A stretch of 64,000 bases of DNA, taken from positions 2,356,001 to 2,420,000 of the forward strand of contig NZ_CP073766.1 in assembly GCF_018255755.1 (NCBI RefSeq), given 5' to 3'. The first letter of the stretch is position 1, and each line of letters begins with the position of its first letter. Below are positions 41,142 to 50,976 of the stretch, in pieces. The notes under the pieces are model-generated. The model was not told where the DNA came from, did no database searches, and saw only the letters and a list, made by a program, of their open reading frames with translations. The DNA is from Chitinophaga sp. HK235. Lineage in GTDB: Bacteria; Bacteroidota; Bacteroidia; Chitinophagales; Chitinophagaceae. Both the position numbers and the translations under genes were made by a program.

Positions 41142-44066
41142 ATGATGCGCGAAAAGCTAGAGCTATTGGCCCAGGAACTGGAAGGCACGCTTTATACAGA
41201 CAATACCATGCGAACCCTTTATGCCACCGATGCGTCGGCATACCGGGAAATGCCGCTGGCCGTGGCCATCCCTGAATCAACAGACGATTTAAAGAAACTG
41301 ATCGCTTTTGCGCGTAACAATAAAACCTCGCTGATCCCACGTACTGCAGGGACTTCGCTTGCAGGGCAGGTAGTCGGCAACGGCATTGTCACCGACGTGT
41401 CACGCCATTTTACCAAAATACTGGAATTAAATACTGCTGAAAACTGGGTACGGGTACAGCCCGGCGTAATCCGTGATGAACTCAATATGTACCTCAAACC
41501 ACATGGCTTTTATTTCGGTCCGGAAACCTCCACTGCCAACCGCGCCATGATCGGCGGCATGGTAGGTAACAACTCCTGCGGCTCCAACAGCGTGGTATAT
41601 GGTAGCACCCGTGAGCATCTGCTGGAAGTGAAAGCCCTGCTCAGCAACGGCGAAGAAGTAACCTTCGGCAGCATCTCCCCGGACGACTTTCACAACAAAT
41701 GTGAAGGGTCGGATACACTGGAAACCCATATCTACCGCCAGATACGCAGCACCCTGAGCAACCACCATAACCAGGAAGAAATACGCCGGGAATTCCCTAA
41801 AAAGAGCATCCCCCGCCGTAATACCGGTTATGCCGTGGACCTGCTACTGGAAACAGCCCCCTTCACCGCCGGTACAGAAGACTTCAACTTCTGTAAACTG
41901 ATAGCAGGCTCCGAAGGGACCCTCGCCTTTATCACAGAGATCAAACTGCATATAGATCCCCTGCCTCCCAAAGAGGTAGGACTGCTGTGTATCCACTTCA
42001 ACAATATAGACGAGTCACTTCGTGCCAATATCCTGGTCATGGATTACAAACCCAGCGCCAGCGAACTGATTGACCACTACATCCTGGAGTGCACCAAAGA
42101 CAATATTGAACAAAGTAAAAACCGCTTCTTCGTAAAGGGCGACCCAGGCGCCATTCTGGTAGTGGAATTCTGTCGCAACACCCGGGAAGAAGTACAGGAA
42201 ATAGCCGGCCGCCTCGAAGCCACCCTGCGTGCCGCCGGACTGGGATATCATTTCCCGCTGCTCTTTGGAGAAGACACCAAAAAAATATGGACACTCCGTA
42301 AAGCCGGACTGGGCCTGCTCAGCAACCTTCCCGGAGATGAGAAAGCCGTACCTGTTATCGAAGATACAGCCGTGGCAGTAGAAGACCTGCCCGACTTTAT
42401 CAGGGACTTCAACATCATTCTGGAAAAATATAACCTGCATGCCGTACACTACGCCCATGCCGGCAGCGGTGAAATCCACCTCCGCCCCATCATCGACCTG
42501 AAAACGGAAACAGGTAACCAGCTTTTCAGAACGATCGCCGAAGAAATTGCTACCCTGGTGAAAAAATACCAGGGCTCCCTCAGTGGAGAACACGGCGATG
42601 GCCGCCTGCGCGGAGAATTCATCAAACAGATGGTGGGCGACAAAAACTATGAACTGCTGCGCCAGATCAAATATACCTGGGACCCGGAAAACATTTTCAA
42701 CCCCAACAAAATCGTAGACACGCCGTCTATGAACAGCATGTTGCGGTACGAACCCGGACAAAAAACACCCGCTTTCAATACCATCTTCCATTTCCCGGAA
42801 CAGACCATCCTCCAGCATGCGGAACAGTGCAACGGTTCGGGAGATTGCCGTAAGACATCCCTGAGTGGCGGTACTATGTGCCCGAGTTACATGGCCACCC
42901 GCAACGAGAAAGATACTACCCGTGCCAGAGCCAATATCCTGCGCGAGTTTCTCACCCATTCCCACAAGGAAAACCGCTTTGATCACCAGGAAATCTATGA
43001 CGTACTGGACCTCTGCCTGGCTTGTAAAGGATGTAAATCGGAATGTCCGTCCAATGTAGACATGGCCAAGCTGAAAATGGAATTCCTGCAGCACTACTAT
43101 GATGCCAACGGTGTACCGCTGCGTGCTAAAATGATCGGCAACTTCTCCAAACTGTCTGCCCTGGCTGCCATCGCACCCGGTGTATATAATGGGCTGATCA
43201 ACAACAGCTTTACAGGTGGCCTTATCCGTAAGTTCAGCGGCTTTGCCCCCAAACGCTCCCTGCCAGGACTGTACCGCACTACTTTGCGTAAATGGTTCAA
43301 CCAAACCTGGTCCAAAGAAAAGAAAGGTACCGGCAACCGCACCGTATACCTGTTCTGCGACGAGTTTACCAACTATAATGACACACCGATAGGTATCAAA
43401 GCAGTACAACTACTGCATCGCCTGGGCTATGAAGTAAAAATGATCGAGCATCCGGAAAGTGCCCGCGCGTATATGTCCAAAGGACTGTTACGCAAAGCCC
43501 GGGAGCTGGCAGAAGAAAATGTTCGTATATTCAGTAACGTTATCAACGAATCTACTCCCCTGTTGGGCATAGAACCGTCTGCCATCCTCAGTTTCCGTGA
43601 TGAATACCCTGATCTTGTCCGCGAAAACCTGCGCCAGCAGGCACAAACCCTCGCCAAAAACTGTTTCCTCATAGATGAATTCATCGCCAGCGAAGCAGAA
43701 AAAGGACATATCACCGCAGCTCAATTCACCAGCCGGGAACAACATATCAAACTACACGGCCATTGTCAGCAGAAAGCGCTGTCATCTGCCCTGCACAGTA
43801 AAAAAATGTTGTCCATACCGCAACATTTCACCGTAGAAGTAATTCCATCCGGATGCTGCGGCATGGCCGGTTCATTTGGCTATGAACAGGAACACTACGA
43901 CCTCAGCATGCAGATAGGAGAAATGGTACTGTTCCCTGCCGTCCGCAATGCCGCCACAGGCACGCTGATAGCAGCACCCGGCACCAGCTGCCGGCACCAG
44001 GTAAAAGATGGAACAGGCGTAAAAGCCTTACATCCTATTGAAATTCTTTTTGATAACCTCGCTTAG
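41142..44066 (+). CDS. FAD-linked oxidase fused to a Fe-S/CCG domain (D-2-hydroxyacid dehydrogenase-like)
   Basis: A 974-residue two-part enzyme. The N-terminal half is a GlcD/DLD-type flavoprotein: FAD-binding site SLIPRTAGTSLAGQVVGNGI, MIGGMVGNNSCGSNSVVYGS, and VHYAHAGSGEIHLRPI and SGEHGDGRLRGEF in the cap. The C-terminal half has two cluster motifs, CNGSGDCRKTS...CPSY (from about 561) and CLACKGCKSECP (about 625), and CCG-type motifs HGHCQQKAL and PSGCCGMAGSFGYE. It resembles YdiJ-type and D-lactate/D-2-hydroxyglutarate dehydrogenases that feed electrons to quinone; the substrate is open. TAATTTCG at 41112 is a possible -7 element. Confidence 0.88.
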   Translation: MMREKLELLAQELEGTLYTDNTMRTLYATDASAYREMPLAVAIPESTDDLKKLIAFARNNKTSLIPRTAGTSLAGQVVGNGIVTDVSRHFTKILELNTAENWVRVQPGVIRDELNMYLKPHGFYFGPETSTANRAMIGGMVGNNSCGSNSVVYGSTREHLLEVKALLSNGEEVTFGSISPDDFHNKCEGSDTLETHIYRQIRSTLSNHHNQEEIRREFPKKSIPRRNTGYAVDLLLETAPFTAGTEDFNFCKLIAGSEGTLAFITEIKLHIDPLPPKEVGLLCIHFNNIDESLRANILVMDYKPSASELIDHYILECTKDNIEQSKNRFFVKGDPGAILVVEFCRNTREEVQEIAGRLEATLRAAGLGYHFPLLFGEDTKKIWTLRKAGLGLLSNLPGDEKAVPVIEDTAVAVEDLPDFIRDFNIILEKYNLHAVHYAHAGSGEIHLRPIIDLKTETGNQLFRTIAEEIATLVKKYQGSLSGEHGDGRLRGEFIKQMVGDKNYELLRQIKYTWDPENIFNPNKIVDTPSMNSMLRYEPGQKTPAFNTIFHFPEQTILQHAEQCNGSGDCRKTSLSGGTMCPSYMATRNEKDTTRARANILREFLTHSHKENRFDHQEIYDVLDLCLACKGCKSECPSNVDMAKLKMEFLQHYYDANGVPLRAKMIGNFSKLSALAAIAPGVYNGLINNSFTGGLIRKFSGFAPKRSLPGLYRTTLRKWFNQTWSKEKKGTGNRTVYLFCDEFTNYNDTPIGIKAVQLLHRLGYEVKMIEHPESARAYMSKGLLRKARELAEENVRIFSNVINESTPLLGIEPSAILSFRDEYPDLVRENLRQQAQTLAKNCFLIDEFIASEAEKGHITAAQFTSREQHIKLHGHCQQKALSSALHSKKMLSIPQHFTVEVIPSGCCGMAGSFGYEQEHYDLSMQIGEMVLFPAVRNAATGTLIAAPGTSCRHQVKDGTGVKALHPIEILFDNLA

Positions 44067-44069
44067 GGT

Positions 44070-44223
44070 CCCAGGGCTGAAGCCCTGGGCTATATTTGTT
44101 GGAGCGAAGACGGGGGATTAGGAAATTCATGGAGGTAAAATTTAAAAATGGGGATTAAATTTTTTTCATAAAAAACCACTGTCGTATCCCCAGACTAACA
44201 TAGCCCAGGGCTTCAGCCCTGGG
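44070..44223. repeat. Inverted pair of 20-base palindromes (copies 2 and 3)
   Basis: CCCAGGGCTGAAGCCCTGGG at 44070-44089 and its reverse complement at 44204-44223, each with CTATA or CTATG on the inner side, flank about 114 A/T-rich bases. The pair fills the whole gap between the convergent dehydrogenase and methyltransferase genes. The arrangement resembles REP/BIME-type mobile palindromes; it could also act as a two-way terminator. Confidence 0.82.
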
Positions 44224-44229
44224 AAGGAA

Positions 44230-44988
44230 TTATGCTCCCAAATTTCCTGTATAGAGTTTCGTTTCGTAACTAAACAGCACAATGCCGTTTTCCTTGTATT
44301 TTTCAAATAGATCTTCCAGTGCTCTGAGCATTGGTTGATAGCTGGGATGGGCTTTATCAGGCATATAGGAGCTGGAGGACAATAACCCTTTCAATGCCGG
44401 AAAATCAAAGCGCTGTGCATTCATTATAGATTTTTCCCGGAAGGTGCCGGGCAGGAAGAAAGCTGCCAGCTGTGCCGGGTCTATACTACGGTGTTGCATA
44501 TGCTGGTAATCAGTGCCATATTGCCTTAGCAGCTGCTCATAGTCATGTTCGAAGGGAGTGTTGATGGGCCGGATATTCCACATGAGCACGGCGAATGCTC
44601 CCGGTTTGGAGATACGGTGAAACTCTTTGCGGGTGGATTCCCTGTCGAACCAGTGGAAGGCCTGGGCAGCCACTATCAGATCAATGGAGTGGTCGGGCAG
44701 CGTGGTATGTTCGGCGGTACCGTTGACACTTTTAAAGCCCGGAAAACGCTGCAGCTGTTTTTCTGCTGAAGCCCTCATTTCGGTATTGGGCTCTACGGCA
44801 AATACGGTATTGCCGTTGTCCAGAAAGGGTTGTGCCGAGATGCCTGTACCAGAGCCGATGTCGGCAATCACACTCTGCGTGGAAAGCCCGGTGGTGGCAG
44901 ACAAATAAGGAATGATGGCTTCCGGATAATGTGGCCTGTACTTTTCATAGTCAGCCACTCTGTTGCTGAATCGTTCGGTATTTTTCAT
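44230..44988 (-). CDS. Class I SAM-dependent methyltransferase (UbiE/YcgJ-like)
   Basis: A 252-residue methyltransferase: VADYEKYRPHYPEAIIPYLS, SAM motif I VIADIGSGTGISAQPFLDNG, acidic VFAVEPNTEMR, SIDLIVAAQAFHWFD and GAFAVLMWNIRP. This set is common to small-molecule methyltransferases of the Methyltransf_11 type. It starts 17 bases after the RND permease stop, so it may be co-transcribed with the efflux operon. The substrate is unknown. Confidence 0.8.
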   Translation of the reverse strand: MKNTERFSNRVADYEKYRPHYPEAIIPYLSATTGLSTQSVIADIGSGTGISAQPFLDNGNTVFAVEPNTEMRASAEKQLQRFPGFKSVNGTAEHTTLPDHSIDLIVAAQAFHWFDRESTRKEFHRISKPGAFAVLMWNIRPINTPFEHDYEQLLRQYGTDYQHMQHRSIDPAQLAAFFLPGTFREKSIMNAQRFDFPALKGLLSSSSYMPDKAHPSYQPMLRALEDLFEKYKENGIVLFSYETKLYTGNLGA

Positions 44989-45005
44989 GGTCTCTAAAAG
45001 TAATA

Positions 45006-48000
45006 CTATTCGCCCAGACCTTTGGGTTTCCTTGCTTCGTCGCCATGTGCTTCGAGTTCGGCCAGTTTCTTTTTACCATATGCCAGTTTGGTGATAAGCA
45101 CGTACAATACCGGCACTGTAAATATCCCCAGCAAGGTGGCAGCCAGCATCCCTCCTATAACGGTGAAGCCTATATTAACACGGGAGGCCGCACCGGCCCC
45201 TTTAGCCAGACACAAGGGCACCACGCCGAGGATGAAGGCGAAGGACGTCATAAGAATAGGCCTGAAACGCAGTTTCACAGCTTCCAGCGTAGCGTCCAGC
45301 AACGGCATGCCTCTGTCTACACGTTCCTTACAAAACTCTACGATGAGGATGGCGTTTTTAGCCGCCAGCCCGATCAGCGTCACAAGGCCGATCTGTGAAT
45401 AAACGCTATTGGCCTGTTTTGTCAAAGAGAGCGCTGTGATAGAGCCAAACAGGGCCACCGGCACCGCCAGCAATACAGAGAAGGGTACCGACCAGCTTTC
45501 ATACAATGCTGTCAGCAGCAGGAATACAAACAATATAGATAACATAAAGATGAGCACGCTGCTCTTTCCGGCTTTTATCTCCTGAAGGGATACGTTGGCC
45601 CACTCAAAACCGAAGTTTTCCGGTAGGGTTTTGGCGGCCACTTCCTTGAGCGCATTGATAGCGTCACCACTACTGTAGCCTACCTGGGCATCCCCATCAA
45701 TTTCCACAGAGCGATACAGGTTAAAGTGGTTGATTACGGGTGCACCTGCCCCTTTTCGGGTGATCAGGAGTGCGCTCAGCGGTACCATCTGCCCAAGATT
45801 ATTCCGTACATAATAAGTAGCGAGGTTGTTGATACTGGTACGGTATAATGAATCGGCCTGCAACACTACGCGGAAGCTGCGGCTAAATCGGGTAAAGTCA
45901 TTCACATACAGACCACCGAGGAACGTCTGCAATGCGCCGAACACATCACTGACAGCCACACCCAGTTGTTTACACTTATCTCTGTCCACCTCCACATTAA
46001 ACTGCGGTGTATTGGCACTGAAGAAAGCGTAGGCCCTGGCTATCTCCGGACGCTGATTGGCCGTCATCAGGAATTGCCCCATTACCTGCATAAACTGTCC
46101 TATATCCGGGTTGCTTTTCTGTTCGAGCATGAAGGAGAAACCACCAGAGTTACCCAAACCACGGAGTGTGGGTGCGGGGATCAGGATGATAGTGGCGCCA
46201 AGAATTCTGCTGGTGGAGCCCTGGATGCGAGCCACCACGGTATTCATATCGTCGCCGTGAGGATAACGGACATCCCATGGTTTGAGGCTGACGAAGAAAG
46301 TGCCCGAATTGGGTTTGGTTGCATTGGCCACGAAGTTGATCCCGGAGATCCCGAAAAAGTGATGTACAGCACTGTCTCTCCGGAGGATATCACCGATTTC
46401 ACTCACCACCTCCTTAGTCCGCTCTGTGGATGCAGCTTCAGGTAATTCCAACGCTATAAAGATAGCCCCCATGTCTTCCTGCGGCACAAAGGTGGTGGGC
46501 GTCTTCTTAAACAAATAAAAAGCCGCAACAAAAATCAGCAACAGTAGTATCAGGACCACCGGCGTAAAGCGAATGGCACGCATCACCGTATTGCCGTAAC
46601 GGTTAGTGACTCTGTTGAACCATTCATTAAATTTAAAAAAGAGTTTATTCAGCCCGCGTGATTTTTTAGTGAGATGGGCAGGCTGCAAAAGAATGGCTGT
46701 CAGAGCCGGCGTGAGCGTCAGTGCCAGAAAAGCAGACAATAATACGGAGAAAGCGATCGTCAGTGCAAACTGCTGATACAAGCGACCACTCACCCCAGGG
46801 ATAAACGCCACCGGCACAAATACCGCAGCCAGAATCAGCGCAATGGCAATTACCGGCGCCTGTACCTCCGACATCGCTTTAAAAGTGGCTTCCCGCGGCG
46901 ACATCAGGTCAACGTCAATATGATGCTGCACCGCTTCCACCACCACAATAGCATCGTCCACCACGATACCGATGGCCAGCACAAACCCAAACAGGGTAAG
47001 GGTATTGATGGAAAATCCCAGCAGCTGGAAAAAGATAAAAGTGCCGATCAGGGATATGGGTATTACCAGGATGGGGATGATGGTAGCGCGCCAGTTCTGT
47101 AGAAAGATAAACACCACCAGCACTACCAGTCCCAATGCTTCAAGGAAAGTATGGAATACTTCGTTGATGGATATTTTTACGAAAGAAGTGGTTTCAAAGG
47201 GGATAAGCCAGTTCACATCTTCAGGGAAGGCTTTGGCGAGTTCTTCCATTTTGGCTATTACACGGTCATTCACATCGAGGGCATTGGCTCCCGGCGCCAG
47301 GTAGATGGCCAGACCACTACCTGTTTTGCCATCGGCTTTAGCATCAATAGCATAGGAGAAGGAGCCCAGATTGATCCTGGCCACGTCACGGAGGCGTACC
47401 AGTCCTCCATTCGGATTTTTCGCCACGATGATATTGCCAAATTCTTCTGAGGTGGCCAGGCGTCCTTTCACGCTAACCGTATATTCGAAAGCCTGATTGC
47501 GGGACATGGGCTGTCCGCCGATACTACCCGCCGGCACCTGCTGATTCTGTTCGGTGATAGCCCGGGCAATATCTCCGGCAGTGAGCCCGAGTGCAGCCAT
47601 CTTATCGGGGTTGAGCCATATACGCATACTATAATCCTGGGAGAACACATTTACGTCGCCCACCCCTTCAATACGGGCCAGTTCCGGTTTCAGGTAGATA
47701 TTCATGTAGTTATCCAGGAATTCATGGCTGTGTTTCTCATGCGGAGTGTTGAGCCCTATTACCATCAGCATGTCATTGGAACGTTTTTTCACGGTAACGC
47801 CTACACGCCGTACTTCATCGGGAGTACTGGGTAAGGCGAGGCTTACCCTGTTTTGTACGTCGAGTGTAGCGATATCAGGGTTTGTACCGAGATTAAAGGT
47901 AACCGTAATACTCATGGAGCCGTCGTTGGCACTCACAGACTGTATGTACATCGCGCCGGGTGTACCGTTGACCTGGTTTTCTATGGGCGTGGTCACGGTT

Positions 48001-48179
48001 TCTTCCACGGTGGTGGAGTTGGCACCTACATAACTGGCTCTTACGTCTGTCACAGGCGGGGCGATATCGGGCAACTGCGCAATGGGCAGGTTGAACATAC
48101 AGATCAACCCCACAATCACCAGGATGATGGCTATGACTATCGTGGTATTCTTGCGCTCTATAAAGGTTTTTGAAATCAT
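45006..48179 (-). CDS. RND multidrug efflux permease (HAE1/AcrB family)
   Basis: A 1057-residue inner-membrane transporter with 12 membrane helices and two large periplasmic loops. ISKTFIERKNTTIVIAIILV opens the first helix; the proton relay lies in GIVVDDAIVVVEA (D408, D409), and AKNAILIVEFCKER is the matching helix-10 motif. It captures hydrophobic drugs or bile-like compounds and exports them through TolC by proton antiport. It lies 20 bases after the adaptor gene on the same strand and follows TolC and adaptor in an operon. No regulator is next to it. Confidence 0.95.
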   Translation of the reverse strand: MISKTFIERKNTTIVIAIILVIVGLICMFNLPIAQLPDIAPPVTDVRASYVGANSTTVEETVTTPIENQVNGTPGAMYIQSVSANDGSMSITVTFNLGTNPDIATLDVQNRVSLALPSTPDEVRRVGVTVKKRSNDMLMVIGLNTPHEKHSHEFLDNYMNIYLKPELARIEGVGDVNVFSQDYSMRIWLNPDKMAALGLTAGDIARAITEQNQQVPAGSIGGQPMSRNQAFEYTVSVKGRLATSEEFGNIIVAKNPNGGLVRLRDVARINLGSFSYAIDAKADGKTGSGLAIYLAPGANALDVNDRVIAKMEELAKAFPEDVNWLIPFETTSFVKISINEVFHTFLEALGLVVLVVFIFLQNWRATIIPILVIPISLIGTFIFFQLLGFSINTLTLFGFVLAIGIVVDDAIVVVEAVQHHIDVDLMSPREATFKAMSEVQAPVIAIALILAAVFVPVAFIPGVSGRLYQQFALTIAFSVLLSAFLALTLTPALTAILLQPAHLTKKSRGLNKLFFKFNEWFNRVTNRYGNTVMRAIRFTPVVLILLLLIFVAAFYLFKKTPTTFVPQEDMGAIFIALELPEAASTERTKEVVSEIGDILRRDSAVHHFFGISGINFVANATKPNSGTFFVSLKPWDVRYPHGDDMNTVVARIQGSTSRILGATIILIPAPTLRGLGNSGGFSFMLEQKSNPDIGQFMQVMGQFLMTANQRPEIARAYAFFSANTPQFNVEVDRDKCKQLGVAVSDVFGALQTFLGGLYVNDFTRFSRSFRVVLQADSLYRTSINNLATYYVRNNLGQMVPLSALLITRKGAGAPVINHFNLYRSVEIDGDAQVGYSSGDAINALKEVAAKTLPENFGFEWANVSLQEIKAGKSSVLIFMLSILFVFLLLTALYESWSVPFSVLLAVPVALFGSITALSLTKQANSVYSQIGLVTLIGLAAKNAILIVEFCKERVDRGMPLLDATLEAVKLRFRPILMTSFAFILGVVPLCLAKGAGAASRVNIGFTVIGGMLAATLLGIFTVPVLYVLITKLAYGKKKLAELEAHGDEARKPKGLGE

Positions 48180-48199
48180 ACTGTGATGGCGATTTAGGA

Positions 48200-49333
48200 T
48201 TAATGTTTACCTCCTGCTGCTGCACCACCGGCACCGGCCACGTTAACGGTATCTCCGGGCCTTACTTTCTGTTGCCCTTCTGTAATCACCCGGTCACCTG
48301 CATTAAGGCCTTCTTCCACGATGATCATGGTATCTGTAACAGGTCCGGGCTTGATAGGTGCCGGTTTTACCACATTGTCCTTTGTCAGGGTCATTACGGA
48401 TGTTTCGGAGAGGTTCTGGATAATAGCTTTGGTGGGGATGGCCACCTGTGTGCCGGGGGTAGTATATTGCATGACCACTACACAGCTCATACCTGATTTG
48501 AGCAGGCCATCTCTGTTCTGGAACACAAGCCTTACGCGGATGGTACCGGTTTGCGGGTCAACGATGTTATTGATCGTTTGTATTTTTCCCTGTTCTCCGT
48601 AGGTCTCACCGCTGGTAAATTTCAGGAAGAACTTTTCATCACCTTGTCCTTTCTGGATGCGCAGGAACTGGGGGATGCTGGCCTGGGGCACATCAAAATC
48701 AGCGAAGATGGGGTGTTCATTGACGAGGGTATTGATCTGTGTCTGGCCGGCATTGACGATATCGCCGACTTTGATCAGAACGATACCGATGGAGCCGTTG
48801 GCCGGGGCGCGGATCACCGAGTGGTTAACATCTGTACCAGCTTTAGCGACGGCTGCCTTAGCAGCGGCTACATTGGCTTTGGCGGTGAGCACGGCAGTAT
48901 AGGCCTGGTCTACCGTTTGTCGGGAGATGGCGTCATGTTCGAGCAGTGTTTTATATCTTTCGTAGTCTCTCTGTTTCTGTGCGAGATCAGCTTCCGCCTG
49001 TTGCTGGCTGGCGGTCGTCTGGCCATAGGCAGCCACATAGCGGCTTTTATCGATATCATACAGTGGCTGACCTTTTTTCACCATACTTCCATCTTTTACT
49101 CTTATGCCGGAGAGAAAACCGGTCACATCAGAGCGGATTGCTACCACATCATGCGCTACCAGTGTGCCGGGAAACTGTGTACTCACCGTATAGGAAGCCG
49201 CCACGACTTCCTGTACCATTACAGTAGCTTTCATCTTGCCCATCATGGCCGCCTGCTGTTTTTTCTTACCTCCGCCGCAGGCTGTGCCCAGGAGCGCGAT
49301 CATGAATATTATCCAATTTGATTTCAGGTACAT
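48200..49333 (-). CDS. RND efflux periplasmic adaptor lipoprotein (AcrA/MexA-like)
   Basis: A 377-residue membrane-fusion protein: lipobox LLGTAC (Cys near residue 19), lipoyl half motifs VVAIRSDVTGFLSGIRVKDG and VIRAPANGSIGIVLIKVGD, an alpha-helical hairpin between them (about 105-170), and a beta-barrel with PIFADFDVPQASIPQF and DPQTGTIRVRLVF. It links the permease to TolC. A glycine-rich C-terminal tail is odd but harmless. Position between TolC and permease is the usual Bacteroidota order. Confidence 0.94.
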   Translation of the reverse strand: MYLKSNWIIFMIALLGTACGGGKKKQQAAMMGKMKATVMVQEVVAASYTVSTQFPGTLVAHDVVAIRSDVTGFLSGIRVKDGSMVKKGQPLYDIDKSRYVAAYGQTTASQQQAEADLAQKQRDYERYKTLLEHDAISRQTVDQAYTAVLTAKANVAAAKAAVAKAGTDVNHSVIRAPANGSIGIVLIKVGDIVNAGQTQINTLVNEHPIFADFDVPQASIPQFLRIQKGQGDEKFFLKFTSGETYGEQGKIQTINNIVDPQTGTIRVRLVFQNRDGLLKSGMSCVVVMQYTTPGTQVAIPTKAIIQNLSETSVMTLTKDNVVKPAPIKPGPVTDTMIIVEEGLNAGDRVITEGQQKVRPGDTVNVAGAGGAAAGGKH

Positions 49334-49393
49334 ATGGAGAAAAAATTACCAGGTTATCATGATTGTTGAGTATAGAGATTATCGGTCATCTGT

Positions 49394-50737
49394 CTATTTA
49401 ATCCTTCCCATTGCTTTGTCCAGGTCCGTTTTGCTGATCAGCGTGTTCAGCATGGCGTTGATATAATCTGTTCGGGCCTGGGTGAGCTCACTTTCCGCTG
49501 AAATCACGTCCAGGCTGGTAGCCACCCCTTGTTCAAACTTCAGCACGATTCTGTCGTAAATGCCCTGCGTGAGTGCCATGTTGGTCTTCTGTGTCACAAA
49601 CGTGGCTTTATTATTCTCGTAGGCAGTATTGGCGCTCTGCACTTCCAGTTTGATCTGCTGGGAGAGGAAATCAAGATCATTACGGGATTTCTGCAGGGTG
49701 ATGTTGAGTTCCCTGATCTGGTGTAGTCTTTCTGTTCCCGTAAAAATGGGCCATGTTAAATTGATGCCTAAAGCGGAAGCGCCGAAGTTATGTTTATACA
49801 GGTCTGCGAGATAGGTAGAGAAGTAGTTGAAGCCATAATTGACGTAAAAGTTCAGCTGTGGCAGATAAGCCAGCTTTTTACTTTTCAGGTTCAATTCGTT
49901 GAGGGCTATCTGGGTGGTTTGTATACCATATTCGATGCGGTCTTCCACTTTATAGTTGAGGGTATCTGAGGAGAATGATTCTACGTTGAGGTCCTGTACG
50001 GTTTCACGTAGTTCGAGGTTACTTTCCTGGGTCATGCCCATCTGGAATTTCAGTAACTGTATCGAATATACGAGCAAGCGGATCTGGTTTTCTATCTGGG
50101 TAACGCTGTTGTTGTAGGACACTGCGATACGGTCTACGTCAACCCTTTCGGCTACGCCTGCGTCGTAGCGGGCTTTGGTATCGGAATAGGTTTTACGGAG
50201 TTGTTCGAGATTGGCCCTGGAGAGGCGGATATTTTCCTGATTGGTGAGCACAGCGTAGTAGGCTTTGGTGATGGCTACCCTGGTATCTATTTCGGTGCGG
50301 ATATATGTTTTGGCTGACAGTCCGCGGTACACGCGGGAGGCTTTCAGGCCGATAAAATAATCGCTCCGGAAAAGGACCTGGTCCAGTTCTCCGGTGATGT
50401 TGGAAGACAGGCGGGTACCAAATTGCACCGGTATTTTTTTGTCGTAGTTGCCATTGGCAATATCAGGAATAAGCGATGTCGGCAACTTCAGGTTGTCTGT
50501 AAAGTTGCCTGTAATATTACCATGTGGAAATAATTTGGCGGTAGCTTCCTTTACCTGTTCCTGGGAGAAATTGATGTCCAGATTGGCATTTACAACGTCG
50601 TGATGATGCGTGATCCCGTATTGTATGCATTCAGCCAGATTAAAGGCATAATCCCCCCTGGTTGTATCCATTTGCCCGTAAGTGGCATGTAGTCCTGACA
50701 AAAAAAGCGTAGCCATCAGTAAAAGGGTACAACGCAT
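49394..50737 (-). CDS. TolC-family outer membrane efflux protein
   Basis: About 447 residues from ATG 50737, where MRCTLLLMATLFLSGLHATYG gives a clean signal peptide; an ATG 23 codons upstream (50806) would extend it with a second hydrophobic run and is less likely. Two OEP repeats are visible, e.g. FNLAECIQYGITHHHDVVNA, YDAGVAERVDVDRIAVSYNN and LKFEQGVATSLDVISAESEL. It forms the outer-membrane channel of the efflux system and is first in the operon with the adaptor and permease. Confidence 0.93.
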   Translation of the reverse strand: MRCTLLLMATLFLSGLHATYGQMDTTRGDYAFNLAECIQYGITHHHDVVNANLDINFSQEQVKEATAKLFPHGNITGNFTDNLKLPTSLIPDIANGNYDKKIPVQFGTRLSSNITGELDQVLFRSDYFIGLKASRVYRGLSAKTYIRTEIDTRVAITKAYYAVLTNQENIRLSRANLEQLRKTYSDTKARYDAGVAERVDVDRIAVSYNNSVTQIENQIRLLVYSIQLLKFQMGMTQESNLELRETVQDLNVESFSSDTLNYKVEDRIEYGIQTTQIALNELNLKSKKLAYLPQLNFYVNYGFNYFSTYLADLYKHNFGASALGINLTWPIFTGTERLHQIRELNITLQKSRNDLDFLSQQIKLEVQSANTAYENNKATFVTQKTNMALTQGIYDRIVLKFEQGVATSLDVISAESELTQARTDYINAMLNTLISKTDLDKAMGRIK

Positions 50738-50976
50738 ACTTATAACATTGAAAGTATATGATGATTGACAGATACTTAACAACAGAAAAAAGAAAAGGTT
50801 GTGCACAAGTGATGGACGGTAGCCGGCGGGAAAGCGGCAGATAACGGGTTAGTCAGGCCAGCACAGGAATACAGCAGAGGCCTGGTTCCCGAATATACGA
50901 AAACGTGATTAAAAACGGTGGTGGGGTCGCTTTATTCAGCTTTTCGTATATTGCTGAAAAGCTATACGTTTTTATT

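Noticed and set aside
42015..43409. 464-codon minus-strand open frame inside the FAD/Fe-S gene
   Set aside because: Shadow of the coding strand: rich in Phe/Gly/Val runs with no known motif.
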